Source: Mycobacterium colombiense (GTDB lineage: Bacteria; Actinomycetota; Actinomycetes; Mycobacteriales; Mycobacteriaceae). Taken from it: a stretch of 64,000 bases of DNA. Positions within the stretch are counted from its first letter, which is position 1, and each line of letters opens with the position of its first letter. The notes under the pieces are model-generated. The model did no database searches. It worked only from the letters and a program-made list of their open reading frames with translations, and was not told the origin of the DNA. The stretch is from NCBI RefSeq assembly GCF_003284975.1, contig NZ_QMEU01000013.1:1-64000 (forward strand). Reading direction: 5' to 3'. The translations under genes and the position numbers were made by a program. Below, one piece after another: positions 17,278 through 26,029 of the stretch.

Positions 17278-18789
17278 CTAGCCCGCCAGCGCCGCGCGGT
17301 CATCGACGCGGCCGAACACCATCGCCTCCTCGATGCGGTCGAAACGGTAGTCCAGGGCGTCGGCCAGGTAGTTCTGCCGGACGTTCCACGGCCGCTTGGT
17401 GCCCGACTTCGGCAGCATGTGCACCGAGCGCAACACGTAGCCGGCGTTGATGTCCCATGACGGCTTCTCGGTCATCGGCTCGTTGCCGCGATGCGGGGCG
17501 GCGCGGGTATAGCCGTGAGAGGCCATGTGCTCCATGAGTTTTGCGGTCGCCCGGGCGGTGATGTCGGCCCGCAGCGTCCACGACGCGTTCGTGTAGCCCA
17601 CACACCAGAACAGGTTCGGCACGTCTTCGAGCATGTGCGCCTTGTAGACGAAGCGGTCGCTGGTCTTGATCTCGGTGCCGTCCAGGCTGATCGTGGCGCC
17701 ACCCAGCGCCTGCAGCTGCAGGCCGGTCGCGGTGACGATGATGTCGGCGTCGAGATGGCCGCCGGACTTGAGCGCGATGCCGGTCGCGTCGAAGTGGTCG
17801 ATGTGGTCGGTGACCACCTCGGCCGATCCGGCGGTGATCGCGTTGTACAGATCGGCGTCGGGGATCAGGCACATCCGCTGATCCCACGGGTTGTAGCGCG
17901 GCTTGAAGTGGGTGTCGACGTCGTAGCCGGCGGGCAGGCTGTTGATCGCCTTACGCCGCAACAGCCAGCGCACGAACCCCGGCGCCTTGCGCGACAACGC
18001 GAAGAACACCGCCTCGGTCAGGGCGCTGTACATCCGGACAACGAGATGGGCGAGCTTGCGGGGCAGCAACTTTCGGGAGACGGCGGCGACAGTGCCGTAC
18101 TTGGACGCGGAGATGAGGTAGGTCGGCGAGCGCTGCAGCATGGTGACCTTGGCGGCCCGGTCCGACAACGACGGCAGCAGCGTGACCGCGGTCGCTCCGC
18201 TGCCGATCACCACCACCTTCTTGCCCGTGTAGTCGAGGTCTTCGGGCCAGTGCTGAGGGTGCACCACGGTGCCCTGAAACTCTTCGATGCCCGGGAAGTC
18301 GGGCGTGTAGCCCTCGTCGTAGTTGTAGTAGCCGCTGCCGAAGAACAGGAAGCGCCCGCGGTAGAGCTTGCGCGCCCCGTCCTGCTCGACGGTGACCGTC
18401 CAGGTGTCGGTCGCCGAGTCCCAGTCGGCGGACCGCACATAGCTGTTGAAGCGGATGTGTCGATCGATGCCGTACTTGCGCGCGGTGGCGGCCAGGTACT
18501 CGCGGATGTGCACGCCGTCGGCCACGCCCTCTTTGCGGGTCCACGGCTCGAACGGGAAGGACAGCGTGAAGATGCTGCTGTCCGAACGCACCCCGGGGTA
18601 GCGGAACAGGTCCCACGTTCCGCCGATCTGCGCGCGCCGCTCCAGGACGGTGTAGGTCAGGTGCGGATTGCGTTCGGTGATCCGATAGGCCGCGTCGATG
18701 CCGGAGATGCCGGCACCGACGATGATCACGTCGGTGTACCCCGCCTCGGTCGCGCCACCGTCGGCGGCTTGCTGGGGAGTCACGGTCAT
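17278..18789 (-). CDS. Baeyer-Villiger-type flavin monooxygenase (Rv0565c-like)
   Basis: This 503-residue class B monooxygenase has an FAD motif G-A-G-I-S-G at residues 25-30 and a G-G-T-W-D motif after it. The Baeyer-Villiger fingerprint is complete (F-Q-G-T-V-V-H-P-Q-H-W-P), directly followed by the NADPH motif I-G-S-G-A-T-A. Members oxidise ketones to esters; EthA, a relative in M. tuberculosis, activates ethionamide. The position next to gpsA and yajQ matches Rv0565c. The ATG at 18789 has GAGG seven bases upstream; a TTG two codons earlier is less likely. The natural substrate is unknown. Confidence 0.9.
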   Translation of the reverse strand: MTVTPQQAADGGATEAGYTDVIIVGAGISGIDAAYRITERNPHLTYTVLERRAQIGGTWDLFRYPGVRSDSSIFTLSFPFEPWTRKEGVADGVHIREYLAATARKYGIDRHIRFNSYVRSADWDSATDTWTVTVEQDGARKLYRGRFLFFGSGYYNYDEGYTPDFPGIEEFQGTVVHPQHWPEDLDYTGKKVVVIGSGATAVTLLPSLSDRAAKVTMLQRSPTYLISASKYGTVAAVSRKLLPRKLAHLVVRMYSALTEAVFFALSRKAPGFVRWLLRRKAINSLPAGYDVDTHFKPRYNPWDQRMCLIPDADLYNAITAGSAEVVTDHIDHFDATGIALKSGGHLDADIIVTATGLQLQALGGATISLDGTEIKTSDRFVYKAHMLEDVPNLFWCVGYTNASWTLRADITARATAKLMEHMASHGYTRAAPHRGNEPMTEKPSWDINAGYVLRSVHMLPKSGTKRPWNVRQNYLADALDYRFDRIEEAMVFGRVDDRAALAG

Positions 18790-18879
18790 CGCCAACCTCG
18801 CTCAAATTGTGGGACTCGTCACTAGCCTAGAGACCCACCGGTTGGTCGGGCTAGGAACCGGGAAACCGCGCCGGGCCGG

Positions 18880-19371
18880 TCAGCGATAGTTGACGAACTG
18901 CACCGCCACGTCCAGGTCGGCCTGCTTGAGCAGCGCTTGGACGGCCTGCAGGTCGTCCCGCTTTTTGCTGGTGACCCTTATTTCCTCGCCCTGGATCTGC
19001 GTCTTGACGGACTTGGGGCCGTCGTCACGGATCAGCTTGGTGATCTTCTTGGCGTTCTCGCTGCTGATGCCCTGCTTGAGGGAGCCGTTGATCTTGTAGG
19101 TCTTGCCCGAGGCCTGCGGTTCGCCGGCGTCGAAGGCCTTCATCGAGATGTCCCGGCGGATCAGCTTCTCCTTGAAGACGTCGACGGCCGCCTTGACGCG
19201 TTCCTCGGTGGACGACGTCAGCTCGATAGCCTCGTCGCCCTTCCAGGCGATTGTGGTGTCGGTGCCGCGGAAGTCGAAGCGGGTGGCCAGCTCCTTGGCG
19301 GCCTGGTTGAGCGCGTTGTCGACCTCCTGGCGATCCACTTTGCTGACGATGTCGAACGATGAGTCCGCCAT
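18880..19371 (-). CDS. yajQ: YajQ/DUF520 nucleotide-binding protein
   Basis: This complete 163-residue YajQ protein begins [13 protein letters not shown] and keeps the F-D-F-R-G-T segment and the two ferredoxin-like folds of the family. YajQ proteins bind RNA or nucleotides, and in some Proteobacteria they act as cyclic di-GMP receptors; the role in mycobacteria is unknown. It matches Rv0566c. The ATG has AAGGGA a few bases upstream. Confidence 0.93.
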   Translation of the reverse strand: MADSSFDIVSKVDRQEVDNALNQAAKELATRFDFRGTDTTIAWKGDEAIELTSSTEERVKAAVDVFKEKLIRRDISMKAFDAGEPQASGKTYKINGSLKQGISSENAKKITKLIRDDGPKSVKTQIQGEEIRVTSKKRDDLQAVQALLKQADLDVAVQFVNYR

Positions 19372-19440
19372 GCATTACGTCCCTTCATCCGGTGATAGGC
19401 GTTTGTGCTTTGTCTACTCGCTCGTTGTAACCTGTCTGGC

Positions 19441-19524
19441 GGCAGGTTGCCCGAGCGGCCAATGGGAGCGGACTGTAAATCCGTCGCGAAAGCTTCACAG
19501 GTTCGAATCCTGTACCTGCCACCA
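19441..19524 (+). tRNA. tRNA-Tyr (GTA anticodon)
   Basis: The acceptor arms GGCAGGT (19441-19447) and ACCTGCC (19514-19520) pair perfectly, followed by A and an encoded CCA. The anticodon GTA is at 19475-19477. A long variable arm is present, as in all bacterial tRNA-Tyr, and the T loop GTTCGAATC is normal. It stands alone, divergent from yajQ. Confidence 0.96.
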
Positions 19525-19689
19525 AGCCTGTTTGCGCCGGCGCGGTGCGTCGTTCACGCTCGTTGCCGGCGCCCGCTGTGCAACATGTGCACAATTAATA
19601 CAAGACAAGTTGTAACAATTCGATCAAGCCGGTGTCGCCGGGCGTGCAGTGGGGAATTCATCCAGCACAGCATCACCCAGGGGGCGATC

Positions 19690-19896
19690 ATGGCTGGTTC
19701 TCCCGACGCTCTCGGCGCGTTACGCCAATGCCGCACCGCCATCCTCGCCGCCCGTGAGTCTGCCGTGTCCGCGCACGATCGCCTGGCCGGTGTCCGACAG
19801 GCTCGCGCCGCGGAGCTGATCGAAAAGCTGGCGGACGATCTCGCCTTCGTCGATCGGCTCTTGTTCGTAGTGGAGGGCGACTCACGCGCCAGGTGA
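19690..19896 (+). CDS. Small helical hypothetical protein
   Basis: This 68-residue protein is predicted to be a helical hairpin with no cysteine pairs or signal peptide; it begins M-A-G-S-P-D-A-L. I do not recognise the family. A purine-rich CAGGGGGCG precedes the ATG. It lies between tRNA-Tyr and the DUF1023 hydrolase gene on the same strand, and a strong hairpin follows its stop. It may belong with the DUF1023/lipoprotein pair, but the 255-base gap and the hairpin speak against one operon. Confidence 0.5.
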   Translation: MAGSPDALGALRQCRTAILAARESAVSAHDRLAGVRQARAAELIEKLADDLAFVDRLLFVVEGDSRAR

Positions 19897-19917
19897 CCAT
19901 CGCCGACATAAGCCAGG

Positions 19918-19962
19918 CACCCTCCCGGTACTTCCTCCAACTCCAAGTCCGCCGGGAGGGTG
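19918..19962 (+). terminator. Strong hairpin after the small gene
   Basis: CACCCTCCCGG (19918-19928) and CCGGGAGGGTG (19952-19962) form a perfect 11-base-pair stem. The loop contains an inner ACTT/AAGT stem of four pairs. It starts 21 bases after the stop of the small gene. There is no U-tract, as is common for mycobacterial terminators. It might instead be a 5' leader structure of the hydrolase gene 190 bases downstream. Confidence 0.5.
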
Positions 19963-20151
19963 TCCTGTTGCTGTGCCCTTGACCTGGAGTGCCTTGTCGC
20001 GCTCGCGTTTTCGAGTCCTTTTGATCGTCGGTCTCGCGAATCGTCTCACGGCGAAATCCCTTGGCATCCAAAGTGACGCTCGCAGCCGAAGGTGAATTGA
20101 TCGACAACCTGGCGGCGGTAATCTTTCTCCCGTGCGCGGTACGGACATGCG

Positions 20152-21993
20152 ATGCGGCTGAAGCATCTCACCATCGCCGAGCTGATCGCGGGGGCCGGCG
20201 GCGACCCGTGGGCGATCAACCGAACCCTGCAGGCCGGTAGCCCGGCCCAGATCGCGCGTCTGGCGGAAGCCTTCCATGGGGCGGGCCGCCACACGGCCGA
20301 GGCCGACCACGCATTCGCGCAGGCGCAGCAACGCTTCAACGCCGCCTGGAATCATCAGGACGGCGGCAGCCCGATCAACGACTCCGCTGAAGTGCAGCGC
20401 ACCGTCAAATCGCTTGGCGCGCAATCCGAACAGTTGCCCAAAATCGGCGCAGACCTGGAGAACATCGCCGCCTCGTTGGCCGACGCACAACAGGCCGGAG
20501 CCCGCCAGATCGCCCAATTGGAAGGACAATTGGAGCAACTCGACCATCTGATCGATCTGGCGGAACAGGATCTGCGGGACCACCCTGACGCGCAGACCCA
20601 ACACGAACTGCATGCCATCATCGATGCCATCAAAACGTCCGCCGTCAACGACACCAAAGACGCTCTCAACCAGCTGAACTCGACACGCAACGGCTATTCG
20701 GCCATGCTGCAGAGCTCGCTGGGAAATCTGCGTGCTGACGGATATGACCCCAAGCCGCTTGCGCCGGTAGACGCGCAGGACATACCCGAACAGATTCACA
20801 TCCCGCCGCCAACCACCAAACCCGAAGACGTCAAGCGGTGGTGGGACTCCCTCAGTCAGGAACAGCGCGATCAGTTGCTCGCGCAGCATCCGCCGGATTT
20901 GGGCAACCTCAACGGCATTGAGACCGTGAGCCGGGACACGGTCAACCAGGCGGTGATGAACGACGACATCGCCCGCGTGCAAAGCGCCGCCGACCGAGCC
21001 CATGTCGGCGTTGACCAGGTGACCCAGCACCCGGAGCTGTACGGCCTGACGCCGTCGGCCATCACCCGCTACAACAACGCGCTCAAGACACGCGACGGCC
21101 TCAACACGAACGGGACGAACCCCGATGGCAGCAAGAACCCGGTGTTCCTGCAGACCTACGATCCCGAAGCGTTCGACGGTCGCGGCAGGGAGGCCATCGC
21201 CATCGGCAACCCTGACAAGGCCGACAACACCACCGTGCTCGTACCGGGAACGGGCAGCAGCGTGCGCGACGGCTATCTGAGTCACACGGACGGACGGAAC
21301 ATCTACAACGAAGCTCAACGGGCCGATCCGAACAAATCCAATTCGGTTCTGGTGTGGATGGGGTATCACGCCCCAGACAGCGCATTAGATCCCCAGATCG
21401 GGCAGACGACGCTCGCCAGAAACGGAGGAGGCCTACTGGCCGGCGATGTCAACGCGCTCGGCGTAACTCACCAACCGGGCAACTCACACGTCACCGTGGT
21501 GGGTCATTCCTACGGCTCCACTACGGTGGCCGATGCCGCGGCGGGATCCGGGATGCACGCCAATGACGTTGTGCTGGTGGGCTGTCCAGGAACCGACCTT
21601 GCCCATAACGCCGGCGACTTCCACCTTCCCGAAGGGGGACACGTCTATGTCGGCGCCGCATCCACCGACCCGATCACCCACCTCGGCGGCATCCAGGGAC
21701 ACCTGCCCGGAACCGGAGTCACGGTCGGCCTCGGTAGCGACCCGGCCGTCGAAGGCTGGGGTTCGACACGGTTCAAGGCCGAAGCGCCGGGGCTGACCTT
21801 CCCGCTGAAGGACCACAGCTCCTACTTCACGCCCGGGAACGAATCGTTGTTCAGCATCGCCGACATCGCATCCGGGCACGGTGACGCACTCGAACACGAC
21901 AACATGACCGCACAGCACCGCGGCAGTTACTGGCTCCCCGATGAATTCGACCCGGAGGCGCTTCGACGCCCGACAGGAGGCCACTACCATTGA
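20152..21993 (+). CDS. DUF1023 alpha/beta hydrolase with helical N-terminus
   Basis: This 613-residue protein has a long helical N-terminal half (about 1-220) rich in Gln, Ala, Glu and Asp, with coiled-coil character. A linker with P-P-P follows, and then an alpha/beta hydrolase domain of the DUF1023 type from about residue 330. The nucleophile elbow is G-H-S-Y-G-S, Ser453, preceded by V-T-V-V. An Asp in A-S-T-D-P-I and a His near the end (D-H-S-S-Y-F) could complete the triad. No signal peptide is visible. The N-terminal part resembles the WXG100-like region of some actinobacterial hydrolases, but that is only shape. The next gene, a lipoprotein, overlaps its stop. The substrate is unknown. 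Confidence 0.8.
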   Translation: MRLKHLTIAELIAGAGGDPWAINRTLQAGSPAQIARLAEAFHGAGRHTAEADHAFAQAQQRFNAAWNHQDGGSPINDSAEVQRTVKSLGAQSEQLPKIGADLENIAASLADAQQAGARQIAQLEGQLEQLDHLIDLAEQDLRDHPDAQTQHELHAIIDAIKTSAVNDTKDALNQLNSTRNGYSAMLQSSLGNLRADGYDPKPLAPVDAQDIPEQIHIPPPTTKPEDVKRWWDSLSQEQRDQLLAQHPPDLGNLNGIETVSRDTVNQAVMNDDIARVQSAADRAHVGVDQVTQHPELYGLTPSAITRYNNALKTRDGLNTNGTNPDGSKNPVFLQTYDPEAFDGRGREAIAIGNPDKADNTTVLVPGTGSSVRDGYLSHTDGRNIYNEAQRADPNKSNSVLVWMGYHAPDSALDPQIGQTTLARNGGGLLAGDVNALGVTHQPGNSHVTVVGHSYGSTTVADAAAGSGMHANDVVLVGCPGTDLAHNAGDFHLPEGGHVYVGAASTDPITHLGGIQGHLPGTGVTVGLGSDPAVEGWGSTRFKAEAPGLTFPLKDHSSYFTPGNESLFSIADIASGHGDALEHDNMTAQHRGSYWLPDEFDPEALRRPTGGHYH

Positions 21994-22547
21994 GAACAGC
22001 CATGAACACCTCAAGGGGAATCAGCAGCGCCACCTGGCGGTGGTTGCTTGCCCTCGCCGCGGCGGGGGTGCTGACCCTCGCGCTTCAATCCTGCAGCAGC
22101 GTAAGGAATCTGAGCGAAGGGGTGCCCAACCCGATGACTCCCGAACAATCCAGGGCCCAAGTGGTCAATGCGGCGCGCGAGATCGCCACCACGCTGGGAC
22201 TCAAAGGCGTAACGGCGCATTTCAGCCGCGACTCCTGTAACGACCAGGCTGTGGCGCCCTTCCGGGGAATCGTCGGCATCGCCTACGACCACGCGCCCAC
22301 CCTGGAAGCGTCCCGAGCCGAGATCGAGCAGATGGTCGCGACCCTGAAACAACACGGCTGGGGCGGGCCGGGAGACTTCCGCACGCATGGCTCCGCGGTC
22401 AGCAAACAAGGGGTCACGGCGGTCTTCGATCCTTATTCGCCGGTGCAGAACTCCGGTGGGTCGATCACCATCTACGGCGAATGCAAAGACATGACCACCA
22501 AAGCGAACACGCTGCCCGAACCGATACCCCAGGATCAGTTGGCGTAA
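21990..22547 (+). CDS. Lipoprotein coupled to the DUF1023 hydrolase
   Basis: This 185-residue lipoprotein has a hydrophobic signal segment at about 17-33 and a lipobox ending in Cys35 (L-Q-S-C). The Gln at -2 is unusual. The mature part has two further cysteines (D-S-C-N and G-E-C-K) that could form a disulfide. The TTG at 21990 overlaps the hydrolase stop (TTGA) and has AGGAGG nine bases upstream; the later ATG at 22002 lies 20 bases from that site, so TTG is preferred. The overlap indicates translational coupling. Its 3' end overlaps the converging DMT transporter gene by 13 bases. The function is unknown; it may hold or restrain the hydrolase at the membrane. Confidence 0.72.
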   Translation: MRTAMNTSRGISSATWRWLLALAAAGVLTLALQSCSSVRNLSEGVPNPMTPEQSRAQVVNAAREIATTLGLKGVTAHFSRDSCNDQAVAPFRGIVGIAYDHAPTLEASRAEIEQMVATLKQHGWGGPGDFRTHGSAVSKQGVTAVFDPYSPVQNSGGSITIYGECKDMTTKANTLPEPIPQDQLA

Positions 22548-23500
22548 CGCCCACCGCGCGGGCTTACCCCGACCGCCGTCAGCGCGGCCTCGGCACGCTC
22601 CGGCGCTGCGGTGGGCGCCTCGCCCGCGACGCCGCCGTTTTCGATGGCCTGGCTGCGGCCGAGCGCGACGGTGGCCGCCCCCATGGCCACCACCGCAAGG
22701 ACGAGGACGAGCGCGCTAGCGCCGCCCACCGCCAGGTGCTCGCCGAGCACCACCACGCCGAGCAGGACGGCGACCACCGGTTCGCCCACCAGCATGATCG
22801 GCACCGACGCCTGCAGCGCGCCGGCGTGGAAGGCGGAGTTCTGCACTACCGTGACCGTCACCGCAAGGCCGACCAGCACGTACGGGGCCGGGACGGTCAA
22901 GAGCGCATGCCAACCGCCCATGGCGAAGCGGTGGGTACAGACCTTGGTCACCACGGCGATCATGCCGAGCAAAACCGCCACGGCGACACCCAGCAGTGAC
23001 GCTCGCACCCGGGCCGCGGCGCGGTGCGCGGCGACGACGCAGGCGACCACCGCGGGGACCGTGATCGCCAACGCCAGCGTCCACGCCGGTATCGGGGGGC
23101 GGCTGTGCCCTTCCCGGGGTTCGCCCACCAGCAGGAAAACCGCCAGCGCAGCCGTCAGCAGCATCGCCCAGCCCCACTGGACCCCGCTGATGCGCTGGTG
23201 GCACAGCGCCGCGCTCAGCGGCAGCGCGAACAGCAGCGACGACACCAACAACGGCTGGACCAACAGCAGCGATCCGTGGGCCAGCGCCACGGCCTGAAAT
23301 GCGTAACCCGCGACCGCGGCAAAGGTCCCCGCCCACCACAGCGGCTGACGTACCAGCGTCGTCGCCATCGCCGCGGACATGGCCTCATCACCCGGAACCC
23401 GCTGGGTCGCGCGCTGCCGAACGACGATCCCCACCGCAGCCCAGAACGCCGAAAGCAAAGCCGAGAAGATCGCGACCGCGTGCTCGGTTACCCACCCCAT
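22535..23500 (-). CDS. DMT/EamA-like membrane transporter
   Basis: This 321-residue protein has about ten hydrophobic segments. The fold is that of the drug/metabolite transporter superfamily, in two similar halves: P-L-L-V-S-S-L-L-F-A-L-P-L in the first and V-P-I-M-L-V-G-E-P-V-V-A-V-L-L-G in the second, the latter being the usual EamA signature before the last helices. The C-terminal 30 residues are polar. The substrate is unknown. The ATG is at 23500. It converges with the lipoprotein gene and shares its last 13 bases. Confidence 0.82.
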   Translation of the reverse strand: MGWVTEHAVAIFSALLSAFWAAVGIVVRQRATQRVPGDEAMSAAMATTLVRQPLWWAGTFAAVAGYAFQAVALAHGSLLLVQPLLVSSLLFALPLSAALCHQRISGVQWGWAMLLTAALAVFLLVGEPREGHSRPPIPAWTLALAITVPAVVACVVAAHRAAARVRASLLGVAVAVLLGMIAVVTKVCTHRFAMGGWHALLTVPAPYVLVGLAVTVTVVQNSAFHAGALQASVPIMLVGEPVVAVLLGVVVLGEHLAVGGASALVLVLAVVAMGAATVALGRSQAIENGGVAGEAPTAAPERAEAALTAVGVSPRGGRYAN

Positions 23501-23616
23501 GCCCGGTGGGGTACCCCTGACCTCGGGGTGTTAACTCGCCCTTTGCGTGACGGGCCATCCCGCCTACCCTGAGTGGCCGGCGCCAAATTCGTCCGGCCGG
23601 CCGATCGAAAGGAAAC

Positions 23617-24117
23617 ATGCTGCGTAGCAAGGTGATCACCGTGGTGGCCGTCGCGGCGGCCATCGCATCAGCCGCATTGACACTGCTGCCCTGGGTCGAC
23701 GTCAGCCGGCTGGGATTGCCCATTCGGTGGAATGGCCTGGGCGTGTACGTCGGCGAGGACAGGCAGTATTACGGCCATCTGCTCGCCGGCATGGTGGACA
23801 GCGTGCCGGGATGGATCGTGTTGATCGCCTCCCTGGCGGCCGGCGCCGCGGTCGTGGCCGCGGCCCGAGTGCGCGTGCTCGGGCTCGTCGCCTGTGGATG
23901 CGCGGTGGTCGCGTTCGTCACCGCCGTCGTGTGCCTGGTCTATCCGGCGGTACTGGCCGGCGATGCCAAGAACGAGATGGGCATTTCCCTGGTGCCGGAC
24001 CGGCAAGTGCTGAACTCCGGCTCGTTGATCGCCGAAGCCGCGGCCACCGGCGTGCTGGTGATCTGCACCGCACTCGTCGCCTTCGGAGCGAAAAGGGTTG
24101 TCCGCGAGCAGGGCTGA
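23617..24117 (+). CDS. Four-helix membrane protein of unknown function
   Basis: This 166-residue protein has four hydrophobic segments, near 7-25, 65-83, 88-112 and 135-157, and an external loop of about 40 residues after the first. I do not recognise a family beyond small mycobacterial membrane proteins. AAAGGAAAC directly precedes the ATG, a good ribosome-binding site. It is divergent from the DMT gene and converges with the Lrp-like regulator. Confidence 0.75.
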   Translation: MLRSKVITVVAVAAAIASAALTLLPWVDVSRLGLPIRWNGLGVYVGEDRQYYGHLLAGMVDSVPGWIVLIASLAAGAAVVAAARVRVLGLVACGCAVVAFVTAVVCLVYPAVLAGDAKNEMGISLVPDRQVLNSGSLIAEAAATGVLVICTALVAFGAKRVVREQG

Positions 24118-24169
24118 AGGTGCAGCCATGCTTCATCGACGGCACGCCACGCCGGGGCGAATCAGCGGC

Positions 24170-25177
24170 TCAGCGCCCAGTGCGGAAGGGGCGGGAGTTG
24201 ATCAGTCTTCCGTGCGCCACAAGCGATCCGTGCTGCTTGAGGCGTTGAGTGCGGATGTTGACCTCGTAACTGAGAATTTCCTCGATCTGTCCGAGTTGCT
24301 CACTGAGGTACCGGTACAGATCGTCGATGTCTCGGCAGATCGCAATCGCCACAAGGTTTTTCATCCCACTAATGGCGCCGGCGAAGGCGATGTGGTGGTG
24401 CGCCGCGATACGCTCGCCCACGGATTGGATGTTGCGGGGCGCTACTGTCAGCCACAGCATCGCGCTGAGCTGGTGGCCGAGTCGTTCGGGTAACACGTCG
24501 ACGTCGAAGAGCAGGGCGCCGCCGGCTTCCAGCGCGGCGAGTCGCCGGCCCACTCTGGCCACCGACCAGCCGGCGCGTGCGGCAAGTTTCGGTTGCGACG
24601 TCCGGCCGTCCTCGGCGAGCGCCTCGAAGATCGGGCGGTCCTCGGCAGTGGGCGAGCACCGCTGAGCGCCGGGCACCGGACCGGTTCGCTCCGCCAGGAT
24701 AGCCGCAGCCTGCCGGTCGGTGAGAGTGCGGCCGTAACCGGTCCACGATGCACTCTGAGGCTGCCCGAACGAATGCAGCAGCAGGTCGATGGTGATGTCG
24801 GTGACCGAGGTTGTTCGCGGTAGTAGCTTCAGGAGATCCTCCCGGGTGTCACCCACCGGCGCACGGATGACGCAAACCAGGTCGGTCCACCCCGCCAGCA
24901 CGTTGGCATGAGACACGTCTGGCCGGCGCACCAAGGCGTCGGCCAGCTGCTGGATGCGTTCGGGTGCGGCGCGCATCCGGCACACCCAACTCCCTTCGCC
25001 CTCGATCCACCGGTTCTCCAGCCCGACAACGCGCACCACGCCGTCGCGGCGCAGCCGATGGTAGCGTCGCGCGACCGTTTGCTCAGTGGCTTCGACGACG
25101 GTGGCGATCCGGCGAAACGACACCCGAGGAGCCAGCTGCAGGGCGTGCAGAATCTGCGCGTCCAAGTCCTCGAGCAC
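24170..25177 (-). CDS. Two-domain Lrp/AsnC-type regulator
   Basis: This 335-residue regulator contains two AsnC-type units in tandem. The first helix-turn-helix is at about residues 2-60 (L-E-D-L-D-A-Q-I-L-H-A-L, then V-S-F-R-R-I-A). The second is near 185-240 (P-I-F-E-A-L-A-E-D-G-R-T-S). Each is followed by a ligand-binding-like domain; the last shows A-G-A-I-S-G-M-K-N-L. Such double proteins may act as internal dimers. The GTG at 25177 opens directly on the first domain. The 99-base gap to the divergent SDR gene contains an AT-rich stretch (25183-25190) that can serve as a -10 element 5-7 bases before the GTG. It probably controls itself and the SDR-LLM pair. Confidence 0.82.
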   Translation of the reverse strand: MLEDLDAQILHALQLAPRVSFRRIATVVEATEQTVARRYHRLRRDGVVRVVGLENRWIEGEGSWVCRMRAAPERIQQLADALVRRPDVSHANVLAGWTDLVCVIRAPVGDTREDLLKLLPRTTSVTDITIDLLLHSFGQPQSASWTGYGRTLTDRQAAAILAERTGPVPGAQRCSPTAEDRPIFEALAEDGRTSQPKLAARAGWSVARVGRRLAALEAGGALLFDVDVLPERLGHQLSAMLWLTVAPRNIQSVGERIAAHHHIAFAGAISGMKNLVAIAICRDIDDLYRYLSEQLGQIEEILSYEVNIRTQRLKQHGSLVAHGRLINSRPFRTGR

Positions 25178-25276
25178 AACGAAAATTATGCATTGATAGC
25201 GGCTTGAGTGAGGACTTCTGCCTAGTTTTGCCGCAACGATCGCAAGTTCACCGCCGTCGCTGCGAGTCTGAAGTCC

Positions 25277-26017
25277 ATGAAGCCGACAGGAAACACCATT
25301 CTGGTCACCGGTGGCGGCACCGGAATCGGCCGCGACCTGGCCGAAACCCTGCACCGAGCGGGCAATCGCGTCGTGATCGCCGGACGCCGTCGCGGCGTGC
25401 TGCAGGCCGTCGCCGATGCCAACCCGGGCATCGAACACCGCCACTTGGACCTGGCGGAGCCGGACAGCATCAACCGGTTGGCCGCTGAGCTGACCGGCAG
25501 CCACCCCGGCCTGAACATCCTGGTCAACAACGCGGGGGTGATGCATTCCGAGGACCTGCTAACCACTTCGGCGGAAATCGCCGAGCAGACGGTCGCGGTC
25601 AACCTGCTGGGCCCGATACGGCTCACGGCGGCACTGCTACCCACGCTGCTCTCGCAGCGCCACGCCGCAATCGCCAACATCACCTCCGCTTTGGCGTTCG
25701 TCCCCAGAGCGGACGCGCCGAGCTACTCAGCGACCAAATCGGGCTTGCACGCCTACACCCAGTCGTTGCGCCACCAACTGCGTCACACTCGGGTCCAGGT
25801 CATCGAGATCATCCCGCCGCGGGTCGAGACCGACATGCTCGTGCAATCCGGCGGCGGCCCGGCCGCGATGTCATCCAATGACTTTGTCGCCGAGGCATTT
25901 TCGCTATTGCACGGCCAGCCTGACGCCGCGGAGATCGTGGTCGATGCCGCCAAACGGGTGCGATTCGCCGCCCGCGACGGCAACTACGACGACGTCTTCA
26001 CGGCAATCAACTCATAA
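25277..26017 (+). CDS. Short-chain dehydrogenase (DltE-like)
   Basis: This 246-residue classical SDR has a cofactor motif T-G-G-G-T-G-I-G at about residues 11-18, A-G-R-R-R after the second strand pointing to NADP(H), N-N-A-G-V, and the catalytic Y-S-A-T-K. The I-P-P-R-V-E-T segment after it resembles DltE-type SDRs. It is the first gene of a two-gene unit with the LLM oxidoreductase, 12 bases apart, and is divergent from the Lrp-like regulator. The substrate is unknown. Confidence 0.85.
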   Translation: MKPTGNTILVTGGGTGIGRDLAETLHRAGNRVVIAGRRRGVLQAVADANPGIEHRHLDLAEPDSINRLAAELTGSHPGLNILVNNAGVMHSEDLLTTSAEIAEQTVAVNLLGPIRLTAALLPTLLSQRHAAIANITSALAFVPRADAPSYSATKSGLHAYTQSLRHQLRHTRVQVIEIIPPRVETDMLVQSGGGPAAMSSNDFVAEAFSLLHGQPDAAEIVVDAAKRVRFAARDGNYDDVFTAINS

Positions 26018-26029
26018 GGAGCGATCACC

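Noticed and set aside
19405..19689. Open frame running through tRNA-Tyr into the small gene
   Set aside because: It crosses a tRNA gene; only the part from the ATG at 19690 is plausible.
23508..23517. Palindrome GGGGTACCCC before the DMT gene
   Set aside because: Only ten bases in GC-rich DNA and no flanking TA/AT arms as in CsoR-type sites; chance is likely.
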